Assembly (NCBI GenBank): GCA_977017575.1
Contig: CDRNVI010000021.1
Location: forward strand, 62,001-126,000
Direction: 5' to 3'
Length of the DNA: 64,000 nucleotides
DNA from: Paramoeba atlantica
Lineage: Eukaryota; Discosea
The stretch's first letter is position 1, and each line of letters starts with the position of its first letter. Positions 40,867-50,164 of the stretch are shown piece by piece. The notes below the pieces were generated by a model, which ran no database searches, was not told the DNA's origin, and worked only from the letters and a program-made list of their open reading frames with translations. The position numbers and the translations under genes were made by a program.

Positions 40867-42519
40867 GTGCCTTACCTTCGCAGGCACTCCGTTGTTTGTG
40901 CACGCCGCTCTTCACGGCTAGCCAAGGCACACGACGCTCACCTACCTTTGCACGTTAAGAAGTCGATACCTGTTATCCATTTGGATCAGGTTAAGGAGTG
41001 GATGAGTATGTCAGCTGCCACTCGTTTTCGCAAGGTAGTGGATGAATTATTATGGGTACCTAAAGCCCCGTACCCCGAACCTAGTGTGAAAGGTTCATTG
41101 CCTGAGGCGGACGTCCGATTGTTGGAGGACGCAGGCATAATCTCTAAGGTCCCGGCGCAGGAGTTGAGAAAGCGCCCATCGATGCAGTTCATGATTCCCT
41201 TCACGGTTGTGGAGACCGATGATAAGGGCAATCAGCGCAGAAGATTTATTTCATGGACAAGGAACGATAACGATAGATTAAAATCATATGAACCAAAGGT
41301 CCCATTATATCATCCCTCCAAGTATCTTCATAAGGCGCACGAGCCGATGGCTGTGAAGCGGGACTTCACATGCGGGTTTTACCAGATTGGTATCCCGAAG
41401 AGGGCGCGGCCCAAATTCCGCCTTAGAACGACCAGTGGAGACGTGTATGAGATGAACGTCCTCCCGATGGGCCATATGTGTGCACCGGAGGTTATGCACA
41501 CGGTTACCGCCGCGATTGCTGGCGAGGCGTCGATTTGTTCTCAGCGCTACTCGTTTCACCGAGGCGCTATCGACGTTTATGTTGACGGAGTTCGGTTTGC
41601 AGGAACCGACTCCGAGGCCACCACGTACGCTCAGTTCATTGACGAGCGTTGCGACAAAGCGAACGGTCTTTTCAAAGATCGGGGTCAGCCCCCTGAAGTA
41701 CAGTACGTGTTCAATGGGGTGGCGTTCGACCATAACGCGCATACGGTCTGCCTGGGACCGCGAGTGATCAGGAAACTGCGAGCCGACTCTTTCTTCAACA
41801 TTTCCTTTGTTGACCTAGAGGCGGTGGTGGGGCGCCTCATTTATGGCTCCGCAGTTCTCCGACTCAATATGCCGCGGTTTTATTTCGCTTTGAAGGTGGC
41901 GCAACGGCGTATCAACTTGTTGAACCGTTGCCCGAAGTTATGTGACCGTCCGGTCGCACTCCCTGTCGTCACTCGCTCCATGCTAGCAGAGTGGAGAAAC
42001 GAGTTGTTGGAGAATGTTCCACGGTCTCCACCTCCCCATCCCGATGTTGTTCCACACAAGCATCGTCTCTACACCGATGCCTCGGTGAAAGGGTGGGGAG
42101 CGATTATGTATTTAGACAGCGGAGAGGTTTTGATTACGGGAGAGGCGTGGCCTGAGTCATCCTCGTATGAGGTGAATCGTGCGGAAGCTGCAGCAGTCCG
42201 CTTAGCCCTCGAGAAGTTTTCCGCGCATTGCCCCCGTGGAACCTGCTTGGATGTTTTTGTTGACAACACCTCCTGTCAGGCTGCACTGAACAGGAGGATC
42301 TCCAAGTCAAAGGGGGTTTCAATGGAATTGCGCGAAGTCCTGCGACTGACAGAGGACAAAGGTATTTGTGTCAAGGCAGCGTATATATCCACGGATGAGA
42401 ACCCGGCGGATGCTGTCAGTCGCGGGAAGGAGATTGAGATGGAGAAGGTCAAGAGATATGAAGGTAAGATCGAGAGAGACATTAGTGATGTAGACAGTCA
42501 TATTCAGAGAAAACCCTAA
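40867..42519 (+). CDS. D7 RT/RNase H
   Basis: A continuous 550-residue frame beginning immediately after A1: YLRRHSVVCARRSSRLAKAH, LPLHVKKSIPVI, RT KRDFTCGFYQIGIP, LPMGHMCAPEVMHT, DVYVDGVRFAG; RNase H YTDASVKGWGAIMY, NRAEAAAVRLAL, FVDNTSCQAAL, NPADAVSR. The acidic/basic tail EIEMEKVKRYEG is unlike D2 and D3. Closest to D1. The direct A1-to-RT arrangement recurs in D5. Confidence 0.82.
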   Translation: MPYLRRHSVVCARRSSRLAKAHDAHLPLHVKKSIPVIHLDQVKEWMSMSAATRFRKVVDELLWVPKAPYPEPSVKGSLPEADVRLLEDAGIISKVPAQELRKRPSMQFMIPFTVVETDDKGNQRRRFISWTRNDNDRLKSYEPKVPLYHPSKYLHKAHEPMAVKRDFTCGFYQIGIPKRARPKFRLRTTSGDVYEMNVLPMGHMCAPEVMHTVTAAIAGEASICSQRYSFHRGAIDVYVDGVRFAGTDSEATTYAQFIDERCDKANGLFKDRGQPPEVQYVFNGVAFDHNAHTVCLGPRVIRKLRADSFFNISFVDLEAVVGRLIYGSAVLRLNMPRFYFALKVAQRRINLLNRCPKLCDRPVALPVVTRSMLAEWRNELLENVPRSPPPHPDVVPHKHRLYTDASVKGWGAIMYLDSGEVLITGEAWPESSSYEVNRAEAAAVRLALEKFSAHCPRGTCLDVFVDNTSCQAALNRRISKSKGVSMELREVLRLTEDKGICVKAAYISTDENPADAVSRGKEIEMEKVKRYEGKIERDISDVDSHIQRKP

Positions 42520-42554
42520 GGGACAGGATCACCAAATACAAAAAAAAAGACAAG

Positions 42555-45500
42555 AAAAAAAAAGATATTTTATTCATAAAAGTATTTTTTATATGTAAAA
42601 AATCAACGATTTTGTTTTGTTGGTGTTTCTGAAATGCTAAATTTGATGAATGTACCTGTTTACGAATTTAAATATTTCTGAATGTAAATAGGTATCTCTT
42701 TTAAATTCAGAAACAACAACACATCGTCCTGTTCTCGAAACTCCTAGAGTACCGTCTTTTCATCGAACCGTCCGAGGGTCAGCCCCCGTGCCCATGGCGT
42801 GCTACACTAATGGTGGAGAAATCTCAGGAGTTGGATTGCGAGTTTCAGGGGTGAGCTCACCGAAAAAATTATTCGGAAGTTATGACCCTAGTTGTCACGA
42901 CCTGTCGACCGATATCCTCCTCAAGCCGCAAGATTGGAAGTTCGAACATTTTTGCAGTGATCTTATTGGAAAGCTTAGGCACGAGGTGCGAAAGTGTTTC
43001 GGGCACTCTGCAGATCCCTCATCAGTATCGAGAGATATCGTAAGTCTAGATCTGGCGCTTGATACCATTGCAGCTCACCTAGCTGATTGCTGTTCTCGTG
43101 CGAGGGCGGGTTTGTTTATCACGATGCGTTCGATTGAACCATCTATGGAGGTGATACATTATTTGCGAATAAAACACAGAATGGGTCGGAAATTTGGCGA
43201 CTACTGGAAGGAGGCTCTTAGAGCTGATACCCTCGAGGGGAAATATCTTCAGGCTCAGCGTGAAATGATGAGGTTTCACGAAGCTAACGTCATCGCGAGG
43301 AGAGATGGGAAGAACCGCCGGCGCGCTCGAGTGCGAAGGAGATATGCGAAGGAAAATCCACGTCCAAGGGGGTTTAAAAGGGGGCACATGGAATTAAGGC
43401 GCCTCGAGAAAGATCAAACTCTCCCGCGGGCCCTTTTCTACGAAAGAAAATGCACGAAGCTCGCCTCGGAAAGAGAAACCGTACCGGGGTCGCATAACCT
43501 TAAAGCCCGGCCTCCGCTTTCGCGTAAGACTCAGCCCTCAAAAGGAAACAGCTCCAGTAGGAAAGGGATTCAAGGTAGGCGTTCTCGACACATACCGAGC
43601 CAAGGAAATTATGGAACGGGCCTTATTAGAGTTTCTGTTCGAGACGATTCTGGAAAATCACCTAGTGAAACATTTCCGGGAGATTGTACTGGTAAAGGAC
43701 ATGATGAGACCAGTCTATCTATTTACCCAGGTAAGGATGATTTTCCCAAGAAATTTAAGAGTTTAGGTGAGAATGTTTCCCATCGCACGAGCATAGGCGT
43801 GGAAGCGACAAAAGAAGGGAAGAAAAGACCCCTGAGACGCAGAAATATTGTGGGGAAGAAAAAGTCCCACATGGAGGATACCAAACAAGGTAAATCGGAC
43901 GACATGATTCAGGGCGCCGGGAAGGAACCCGGGCGATTACTCATGCCACGCGGGTATGGGAATAGGGCTCAGGAAGAGTCCTCAGTAAACGCGGCTCAGC
44001 ACCACGGGCGAGCTGGCGTCGCCGCACCTGTCGGTGCCGGCACCTCTCCTTGGAGGATACTCTGTGATTTTGTATCCTATACCTATACGAGTTTTATGCG
44101 CAGGACGTTTTTTGGAGAGAGAAACCATCCCAGAAAAGAGAACTGGCCAATCGATCCGATTGATGTAAAAAGGGTAAATGTAGAAGAACTACTTCTACTG
44201 AAAACTGGAAGCAATGTGAGAGAAGAAAAGAAAATATTCGGTTTCGTGCAGGACGCGAATAAGTTTAAGGGCTTGTTGAGGAAGGATTACGATCCTCGTT
44301 ATCGCGGTGAATCGAAGAGGCTGGAACCTTTCGTGGAGGAGATGGTGAGGTCCGGGGTAATAAAGAGAATCCCACGGAGAACCGCAAAAATATGGATGAC
44401 AGCATTTTTGATTCCCAAGCCGAAGAAGAAAACCATGCGTGTGATCTTGAATGCGATTCCTCTCAACGAGATACAATCTATAGTCCCAGGCCCTTTAACG
44501 TTAGCGAGCTTGCAGGATATTGAAAAGGCGGTCCTGGAAAACAAATTCTTCGGGGAGACGGATGGAAGAAATTGGTACCATCAGTTTGGGCTTCCAGAAG
44601 ATGTTCTGCCATACTTGGCCGTTCGCATTAAGGGAAGGACATATGGTTAGGCCACATTGCCCATGGGATGGCATTCTTCGGTAAAAATTGGTCATGCGGC
44701 TACAAGCTTGATCCATAACCTTCCGGTTAGTAATTCACATCCACTGACTTTTATCGACAATTGTTACCGTTTTGGAACCAGCCAGGAGGATGTAGAGGAT
44801 GACCTGAGCCAAACTTTGCAACGTGCGAAGCAGGTTGGCGCCGAAATTGCGGTCACCACGAAGCCCACCAGTAAGGGCACGGTATTAGGCATTGAGGTAA
44901 ATCTAGAGGAAAAGAAACTCTCACTGCCGGTTCAGTTTATTGATAAATTAAAACACTTACGCGAGGCATTCAAGTTACTAGCGCAACAGCATCGCTTGCC
45001 GACGCACCGTCTAATCTGGAAAGTGTTGGGGACTCTGTTCTGGGCAACTAGAGTGTTAGGTATTACTCAATGCGAATTTCCAACTGTGATGTATTGGCTG
45101 AAAGGGAGGGCACGCAGATTGGCAGCTAAGCCAGTCTTATGGGATTTACCATGCCAGATGTCCCAGAAATTCATCTCGAGCCTTATTGCGCTAATCGATA
45201 GAGTGGAGGCAAACACCCCCAGAAAATTGGAGAGGGGAGAAACCAGTGCCTTTGAATTATATTGTGATGCTTCCGAGAAGGGGTGGGGACTAGCATGGCT
45301 GCAGGGCGGCAGTTTTCAGTATCGCTCTGGAAATTTTGCGGCCTGGCTCAGAGATAAGCCTATTGCATATAAGGAGCTATTCGCAGCAGAGATGGGCTTA
45401 AAACTGGTAAATGAAAGAAAAATCAAGGCTTGTACACTGATATCAGATAATAAGAACGTAGTGGCATGGCTGTCCAAATGGAAGGCAGGACCCCCGCTAA

Positions 45501-46204
45501 TTATGGAGTGGCTACGCCGGTTATACCAGGTGTTTTTCCTACCTGGTTATCTCAAGGAGGTCCGTTGGATTTGCTCCGAGAAAAACATAGCAGATGAACC
45601 CTCACGCCATGGGAACGAGAGCGACAGGCATGGCCATGTATCTCTTTTAAATTCAGAAACAACAACGTTCTAAAGCGTTATAACGTTATAATTCAACAAA
45701 AACTTTTGCATTTCGCGAGTTTCTTGGTCAAGAAAATCTTACCATTTAGTGTAAGGAGGTATTATCTCCAACATACAAAATCGTAAATTTATAGGTTTTA
45801 CTTATTGGGTTCTAACATGTTTCGATCGCTTCGCATGGAGATCGTATTCATATGAAAAAGATATTTTATTCATAAAAGGATTTTTTATATGTAAAAAATC
45901 AACGATTTTGTTTTGTTGGTGTTTCTGAAATGCTAAATTTGATGAATGTACCTGTTTACGAATTTAAATATTTCTGAATGTAAATAGGTATCTCTTTTAA
46001 ATTCAGAAACAACAACGTTCTAAAGCGTTATAACGTTATAATTCAACAAAAACTTTTGCATTTCACGAGTTTCTTGGTCAAGAAAATCTTACCATTTAGT
46101 GTAAGGAGGTATTATCTCCAACATACAAAATCGTAAATTTATAGGTTTTACTTATTGGGTTCTAACATGTTTCGATCGCTTCGCATGGAGATCGTATTCA
46201 TATG
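42555..46204 (+). mobile_element. G1: RT/RNase H retroelement with split direct repeats, divergent from D1-D9
   Basis: A1 about 42555-42720, B1 about 45639-45854, A2 about 45855-46016, B2 about 45988-46204. A 28-bp block (TCTTTTAAATTCAGAAACAA core) is shared by the A end and the B start. Parts: a basic N-terminal region (about 42788-44000, Arg-rich RRRARVRRRYAKE), RT (about 44220-45000: FLIPKPKKKTMRVILNAIPL, ETDGRNWYHQFGLP, LPMGWHSS) and RNase H (about 45255-45620: LYCDASEKGWGLAW, YKELFAAEMGL, LISDNKNVVAWL, NIADEPSRHG). No YR is recognised. It inserted in an A-rich stretch of D7. Repeats near-identical, so recent; about one or two breaks. Confidence 0.75.
45639..46204 (+). repeat. G1 tail block B1-A2-B2
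   Basis: Two near-identical copies of about 190 bp starting GTTCTAAAGCGTTATAACG and ending GATCGTATTCATATG surround a copy of the left repeat (AGATATTTTATTCATAAAAG...). No TANWAGTYYACG core is present, so its ends are used by different chemistry or a different recombinase. Confidence 0.8.
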
Positions 46205-46224
46205 AAAAAAGACAAAAAAACAAA

Positions 46225-46550
46225 GACACAAAAAAAAAAAAAGCGGACGGGGTCCTGGGGTTTGGAGGTTGTCCCTATAATTTTGGAAGGTTATGGGTGT
46301 TAATCGGTTAACAGCTCTTTATTCTCACGCCTTGTTTTTTCGGAAGCAAGGTTCCCCAATGTGAGGTAGAGATGAGTAAAGGTTTCCTTTGCTCTGCGGT
46401 TAGCGCCTTAATGTTTTTTAGCCGCGTCACTGTTGACACGGCCCTACGCATCACGCCTAGTTGCTCCACACTTCTAGGTACACAAGTTGGTCTAGGGCAG
46501 AGGTTAAAAGCGTAACCTGCGTAGCTCGTGTGAGCTTGTAAAGGGCGTGG
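46225..46550 (+). mobile_element. LINE-A-related 3' UTR fragment
   Basis: CTCACGCCTTG...CAAGGTTCCCCAATGTGAGGTAG aligns with LINE-A1 CTCACGCCTAG...CTAGGTACCCCAAGTGAGGTAG, and GCCGCGTCA-CTGT-TGACACGGC (46421-46442) aligns with the second LINE-A1 hairpin. No coding sequence. Flanked by A-rich DNA and the D7 3' region. Confidence 0.6.
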
Positions 46551-47078
46551 CAGTGGACTGGTCATCTATTGCTATCGTTATCCTTTTGTGAGTTCTGGGA
46601 TGGTATATGAAAAATTATTTTACTATGTGATTGGGCATTTCTTTGGTTATTTATATTGATTGTGTGACGTGTGTGGGCAGGTTGGCCGAGGGTTCCGGTG
46701 GGGGGGAATCCCGTTAACAACGTGACACATGATTATTGGTTTTATGCGGGCTTTCTTTTGAACTATGTTTGTGCATGTGAATTCTATCTATATATCGTAT
46801 TATGTGTTCTTTGATTTTGGGACGATTTGGAAGTGTGATTATATTAGTCATAGGTATTTACTTATATTTGTTTGTTACTTATAAGTTTCATGGAGCCCCC
46901 TCGGCGTGGATTTCCGTTAACAACGTGACACATGATTATTGGTTTTATGCAGGCTTTCTTTTGAACTATGTTTGTGCATGTGAATTCTATCTATATATCG
47001 TATTATGTGTTCTTTGATTTTGGGACGATTTATAATAAAATATACATATTTTGAGCGACAATCCTGCGGAAGGGGTAA

Positions 47079-47138
47079 ACACAGGATTTTCGTTGAGTAC
47101 TCAACGAAGTGCCGGATTTTCGTTGAGTACTCAACGAA
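47079..47138. repeat. Duplicated 20-bp perfect palindrome
   Basis: TTCGTTGAGTACTCAACGAA occurs at 47089-47108 and 47119-47138, within a 30-bp direct repeat that also includes GGATT. It lies just beyond the D7 partial B and before LINE-E2. Confidence 0.85.
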
Positions 47139-47330
47139 CGGAAATTTATGGTGGAAATCAAGGACTTTTGCATAAGTCAAGGACTTTTGTGGAACATCCA
47201 AGATTTTTTTTTGATTTTCATTTTCCGTGCGTTCAGTATCCTACACTTCGCTATATACGTTGACAACGCCTGCGTAGCGAAAACTACGAAATTCAGTGAG
47301 CTTCGCAAATTGCTTCCCACTAACGACGCA

Positions 47331-47436
47331 CAGGGGAACCCTACGCGGGGTACGGCTCAGGCCCGCTCACGCGGGCCCTCGCCGTTTCGCGGCCGCGCGC
47401 ACCCCCGCTCACGCGGGGGCCCCCGCGCGGCCAAAA
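47331..47436. mobile_element. GC-rich double-hairpin insert
   Basis: About 105 bp, strongly GC-rich in an AT-rich setting. Hairpin 1: GGCCCGC-TCAC-GCGGGCC (47360-47377). Hairpin 2: CCCCCGC-TCAC-GCGGGGG (47402-47419), extended by GGCCGCGC/GCGCGGCC (47391-47398/47425-47432). The same flanks occur uninterrupted at 48604-48659 (CTTCCCACGAATGGG), which places the insert between CTTCCCACTAA and ATGGGTAC. Confidence 0.7.
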
Positions 47437-47484
47437 TGGGTACTAAAATTTGTTATCAAGGTAGTTGGGCTTCGACTGTTTTTA

Positions 47485-47706
47485 GGCTTGATTCCGGACA
47501 ACCAATTCGAATGCATTCCAATGTTGTCCGGAGGTGCTGCGCATGCCAACACCAAGGCACTCCTTCATTCATTGGCCGATCTGTGCGGCGTCAGTCGTGA
47601 GCAGACAGTACAAGACTTCTCTTTACAGCTCCAAGAGTTAAACGGAGCAGTCGCTCTCTCGCAGCTGAAAAAATACTTAAGTCAACATGGAGAGGAGCAG
47701 AATTGA
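47485..47706 (+). pseudogene. LINE-E2, C-terminal fragment only
   Basis: LGLIPDNQFECIPMLSGGAA, NTKALLHSLADLCGVSREQT, DFSLQLQELNGAVALSQLKK, stop. Only the post-RLE tail of the LINE-E polyprotein survives; severe 5' truncation. Confidence 0.78.
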
Positions 47707-47849
47707 AGAAATGTGAACGTCGAATGTTGCTTGCATTAGTCTAACACATAAACAAAAGGATTAAATCCCCAAATGCATATATACGGTTATGTGATCATTG
47801 AGAACATAATAAACATAGAAAAGGACACGAACGATAAACGCGCAAAAAA

Positions 47850-48650
47850 TTTATCCAAGACATTTGTATATATGATTTACTATGTGTCCGGGCATTTTGA
47901 TATACCTTTAATTTTTAATATCTGTAGTTCCCTTGCAGCAATTTTAAGTTTCCCTCAAGTTGGGTGGGCAAGATTTTTCTATTCTTCACTACTTAACCCG
48001 GCACGTGCTCCTAGAAAGTTGCGCAATTGGGAGAACACGATAGCACCGTTTTGCTCCTGTAGATTGAGCGCGAAGTCTTGAATCACGTCCTCTCTGACTA
48101 AGCCGCACACGTCGGCAAGAGATTTGAGGAGGAGCTTGGTGTTTTTATGTAGAGCCCCTCCCGAGAGCATGGGAATGCAGAGGAATTGCTCTTGAGGAAT
48201 AAGGCCGGTCGACACGTAGGCTTTTATTTTACGCCCAATCGCATCTTTCATGAGTCGGGCACCCGTTTTCCCCAGGTTGGAGGGAGACAATTCGTGGATC
48301 AGGGTAAAATCATAGTATATGTCTCCTGCTGGCCAATGTATGACGATGTCCGGGCCGGATCGCACGAAGGAACCGGTGCCACATGTGCGTTGATGCTCTT
48401 GCTTTTGAACTTCGGCTATCGCATCTCCACACACTTTACATTTGAAGGATGAGAGGTGCCGAGGCTCAAGTTCACATGGAATTCCTCCCTTTAAGCAAAG
48501 TTCGTAGAGGCTCCGCACCATTCGATTGTGTTTTACCGTCGCATTGTTTCCCGTACATTTGGTACATCCTGAAATGTGTGCCACCATACATCCTGAAATG
48601 TGTGCTTCGCAAATTGCTTCCCACGAATGGGTACTAAAATTTGTTATCAA
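47850..48650 (-). mobile_element. LINE-E3, 5'-truncated
   Basis: The ORF (48650-47979, minus) carries HISGCTKCTGNNATVKHNRM, YELCLKGGIPCELEPR, CKVCGDAIAEVQKQEHQRTC, RLE RSGPDIVIHWPAGDIYYDFT, LSPSNLGKTGARLMKDAIGR and the LSGGAL..NTK tail. A 22-bp tandem duplication at its 5' end (CATCCTGAAATGTGTG twice, 48568-48602) repeats HISGC. The 3' UTR continues to about 47850 and is shared almost exactly with E6. Confidence 0.8.
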
Positions 48651-48661
48651 GGTAGTTGGAG

Positions 48662-49125
48662 TTATTTCTCCCGTGAAATCCTATGAGCTCTCTACAGCAG
48701 GAAGTCACTTGTATCTGAGAAATGTTCACCTTCCCCCCTTCTCTCAATTTACGAAGAGAAATCTACACCTACAACAGACGAACAGCAACCCAACTATCCA
48801 AGAACTATCCAATAAGATTTTCTTTTTCTTTTTCTTTTTCTCTTTATGATGATGAAATATGGACTTTATATATTTTGTTTTTATAATTTTATCGCTTCAA
48901 TGGAAGTTTGCAGCTCGGGTGGCGAGGTGCGCTAAGCCCCAACGCTTCTACTCTAAACCAACAGCCTAAACTACTGATTTACACTAGAAACGCCCCTGAC
49001 TAGGTAGTTGGTCAAGATTATCAAGATTATCAAGTAGTTATCAGTTGGGCCTTTCTTCCTCTTTTTTTTTTCATAGTTGTTCGTTTATTCATATATGTTA
49101 TCAGTTTTTTTTTAGCAATGTGTTT
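48662..49125. other. Unassigned AT-rich spacer
   Basis: No ORF or LINE/DIRS similarity seen. It contains a CTTTTT array (48822-48842) and TCAAGATTATCAAGATTATC; near 49075 CATAGTTGTTCGTTTATTCA resembles the S1 B repeat (2335-2365). Confidence 0.5.
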
Positions 49126-49129
49126 TGCA

Positions 49130-50155
49130 TTTATTACAACTGTCCAATTACGTATCCAAAAGTCTTAATCCCGAAACTAGCAAACCAAAAACTAGCAAAC
49201 CCCTACCTCCCTTCGAAACGCCAACCCCGTACCTTAAAATCCGCAGGAAATCCGGACGCTGGCCACATCCCCCCATCATAGAAAAGGGCCTCCCACCCAA
49301 GAAAACTCCCAAGAAAAGCCGCGGGTTCCACGAAGACTACTCTTCGTTCCCGTACCCATTAACACAGATATCGGGGGAGGCTGCGGGGAGGCGCAGTACA
49401 AGCATACGAGCTTGTGTCCTCATGAGGGCGACGTTCAGCGTTGTCACCAGTTGATGAAGGGCTTCACCCTTCGAGAGTCCCCCGGAGTACGCTGACCGTG
49501 AAGCAGCTACCTCCTTGAGAATGGCGAAGGCACTGGGACTCCATGCCCCGTAGGTCTCCACCACCATAGCACCAAACGTGTGGCGTGCGGCTTCTGCTTC
49601 CTCTCTTTGTTTCTTTTTGTTTTCCGTCGCGTAGCGCTCCGCGAAAGACCCCGCTGCCACCCAGTTAGCGTCACGGACTAAGTCCGTATACTTTGGCTGC
49701 TGGACGTGAGTGACAGCGAAGTCTAATACGAGAGACTGGCCTACGTCGAATGTGGAAAGAAATACGTCCGCTGGCCTGGTGAGGGTGCCTCCGGGGCCCG
49801 TATTCCCCAGACTCACTTCTCGCCGTGGGGTAAACCCGGCTTTGGCACACTCTGTTGTGAACTGTCCCGCAATGGCGTTGTGCCGTGCGATTATGCCGTG
49901 CCCGCACTTGCATACCAGTGCGTGGTCACCCTCGGGGTCAAGCGGCAACGAGCATTTCTCCAGAGGACAGGGCCGGAAAGCTGGGTAAATAGTATCCCCG
50001 AGCCACCAACGCACAAGAGTACGGAATTCAGTCGGTGTGTAGACTAAGCCGCTTTTCTTGGAGGGGATTACGAAAGCCCACTCCGAGGCCCCTTCTCCCG
50101 TTTCCGATGTCCATCTAGCCCTCGTTCGAAGGTTGGCACGAGCAAACGACTCCCG
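49130..50155 (-). mobile_element. LINE-A copy A4, 5'-truncated
   Basis: Minus-strand LINE-A 3' part. Coding 50155-49337: ARANLRTRARWTSETGEGAS, RWWLGDTIYPAFRPCPLEKC, HALVCKCGHGIIARHNA, RLE LTRPADVFLSTF and LVLDFAVTHVQQPKY, stop after VNGYGNEE. The 3' UTR has repeated ACTAGCAAAC (about 49178-49202). The LINE-A3 A-tail abuts its 5' end. Confidence 0.82.
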
Positions 50156-50164
50156 AAATTATCA

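Larger units (their letters stand above)
40264..47031 (+). mobile_element. DIRS-like YR retrotransposon D7, holds S2 and G1
   Basis: A1 starts with core TAATAGTCCACGTTTT and arm GAAATTTAGCCGAGG (40264-40342, continuing 40775 to about 40865 around S2). RT/RNase H 40867-42519. B1 about 46678-46914 ends CCCTCGGCGTGGATTTC and is followed by part of a second B (46915-47031). Neither gag nor YR is seen between A1 and RT. G1 (42555-46204) and a LINE-A-like 3' UTR (46225-46550) lie between RNase H and B1. Same family as S1. Incomplete, with insertions. Confidence 0.78.
47301..48661. repeat. About 55-bp direct repeats bordering LINE-E2 and LINE-E3
   Basis: CTTCGCAAATTGCTTCCCAC plus ATGGGTACTAAAATTTGTTA and TCAAGGTAGTTGG occur at 47301-47320/47436-47469 (split by the GC-rich insert) and contiguously at 48604-48659. 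They bracket the opposed fragments E2 and E3 and could be a long target duplication. Confidence 0.6.
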
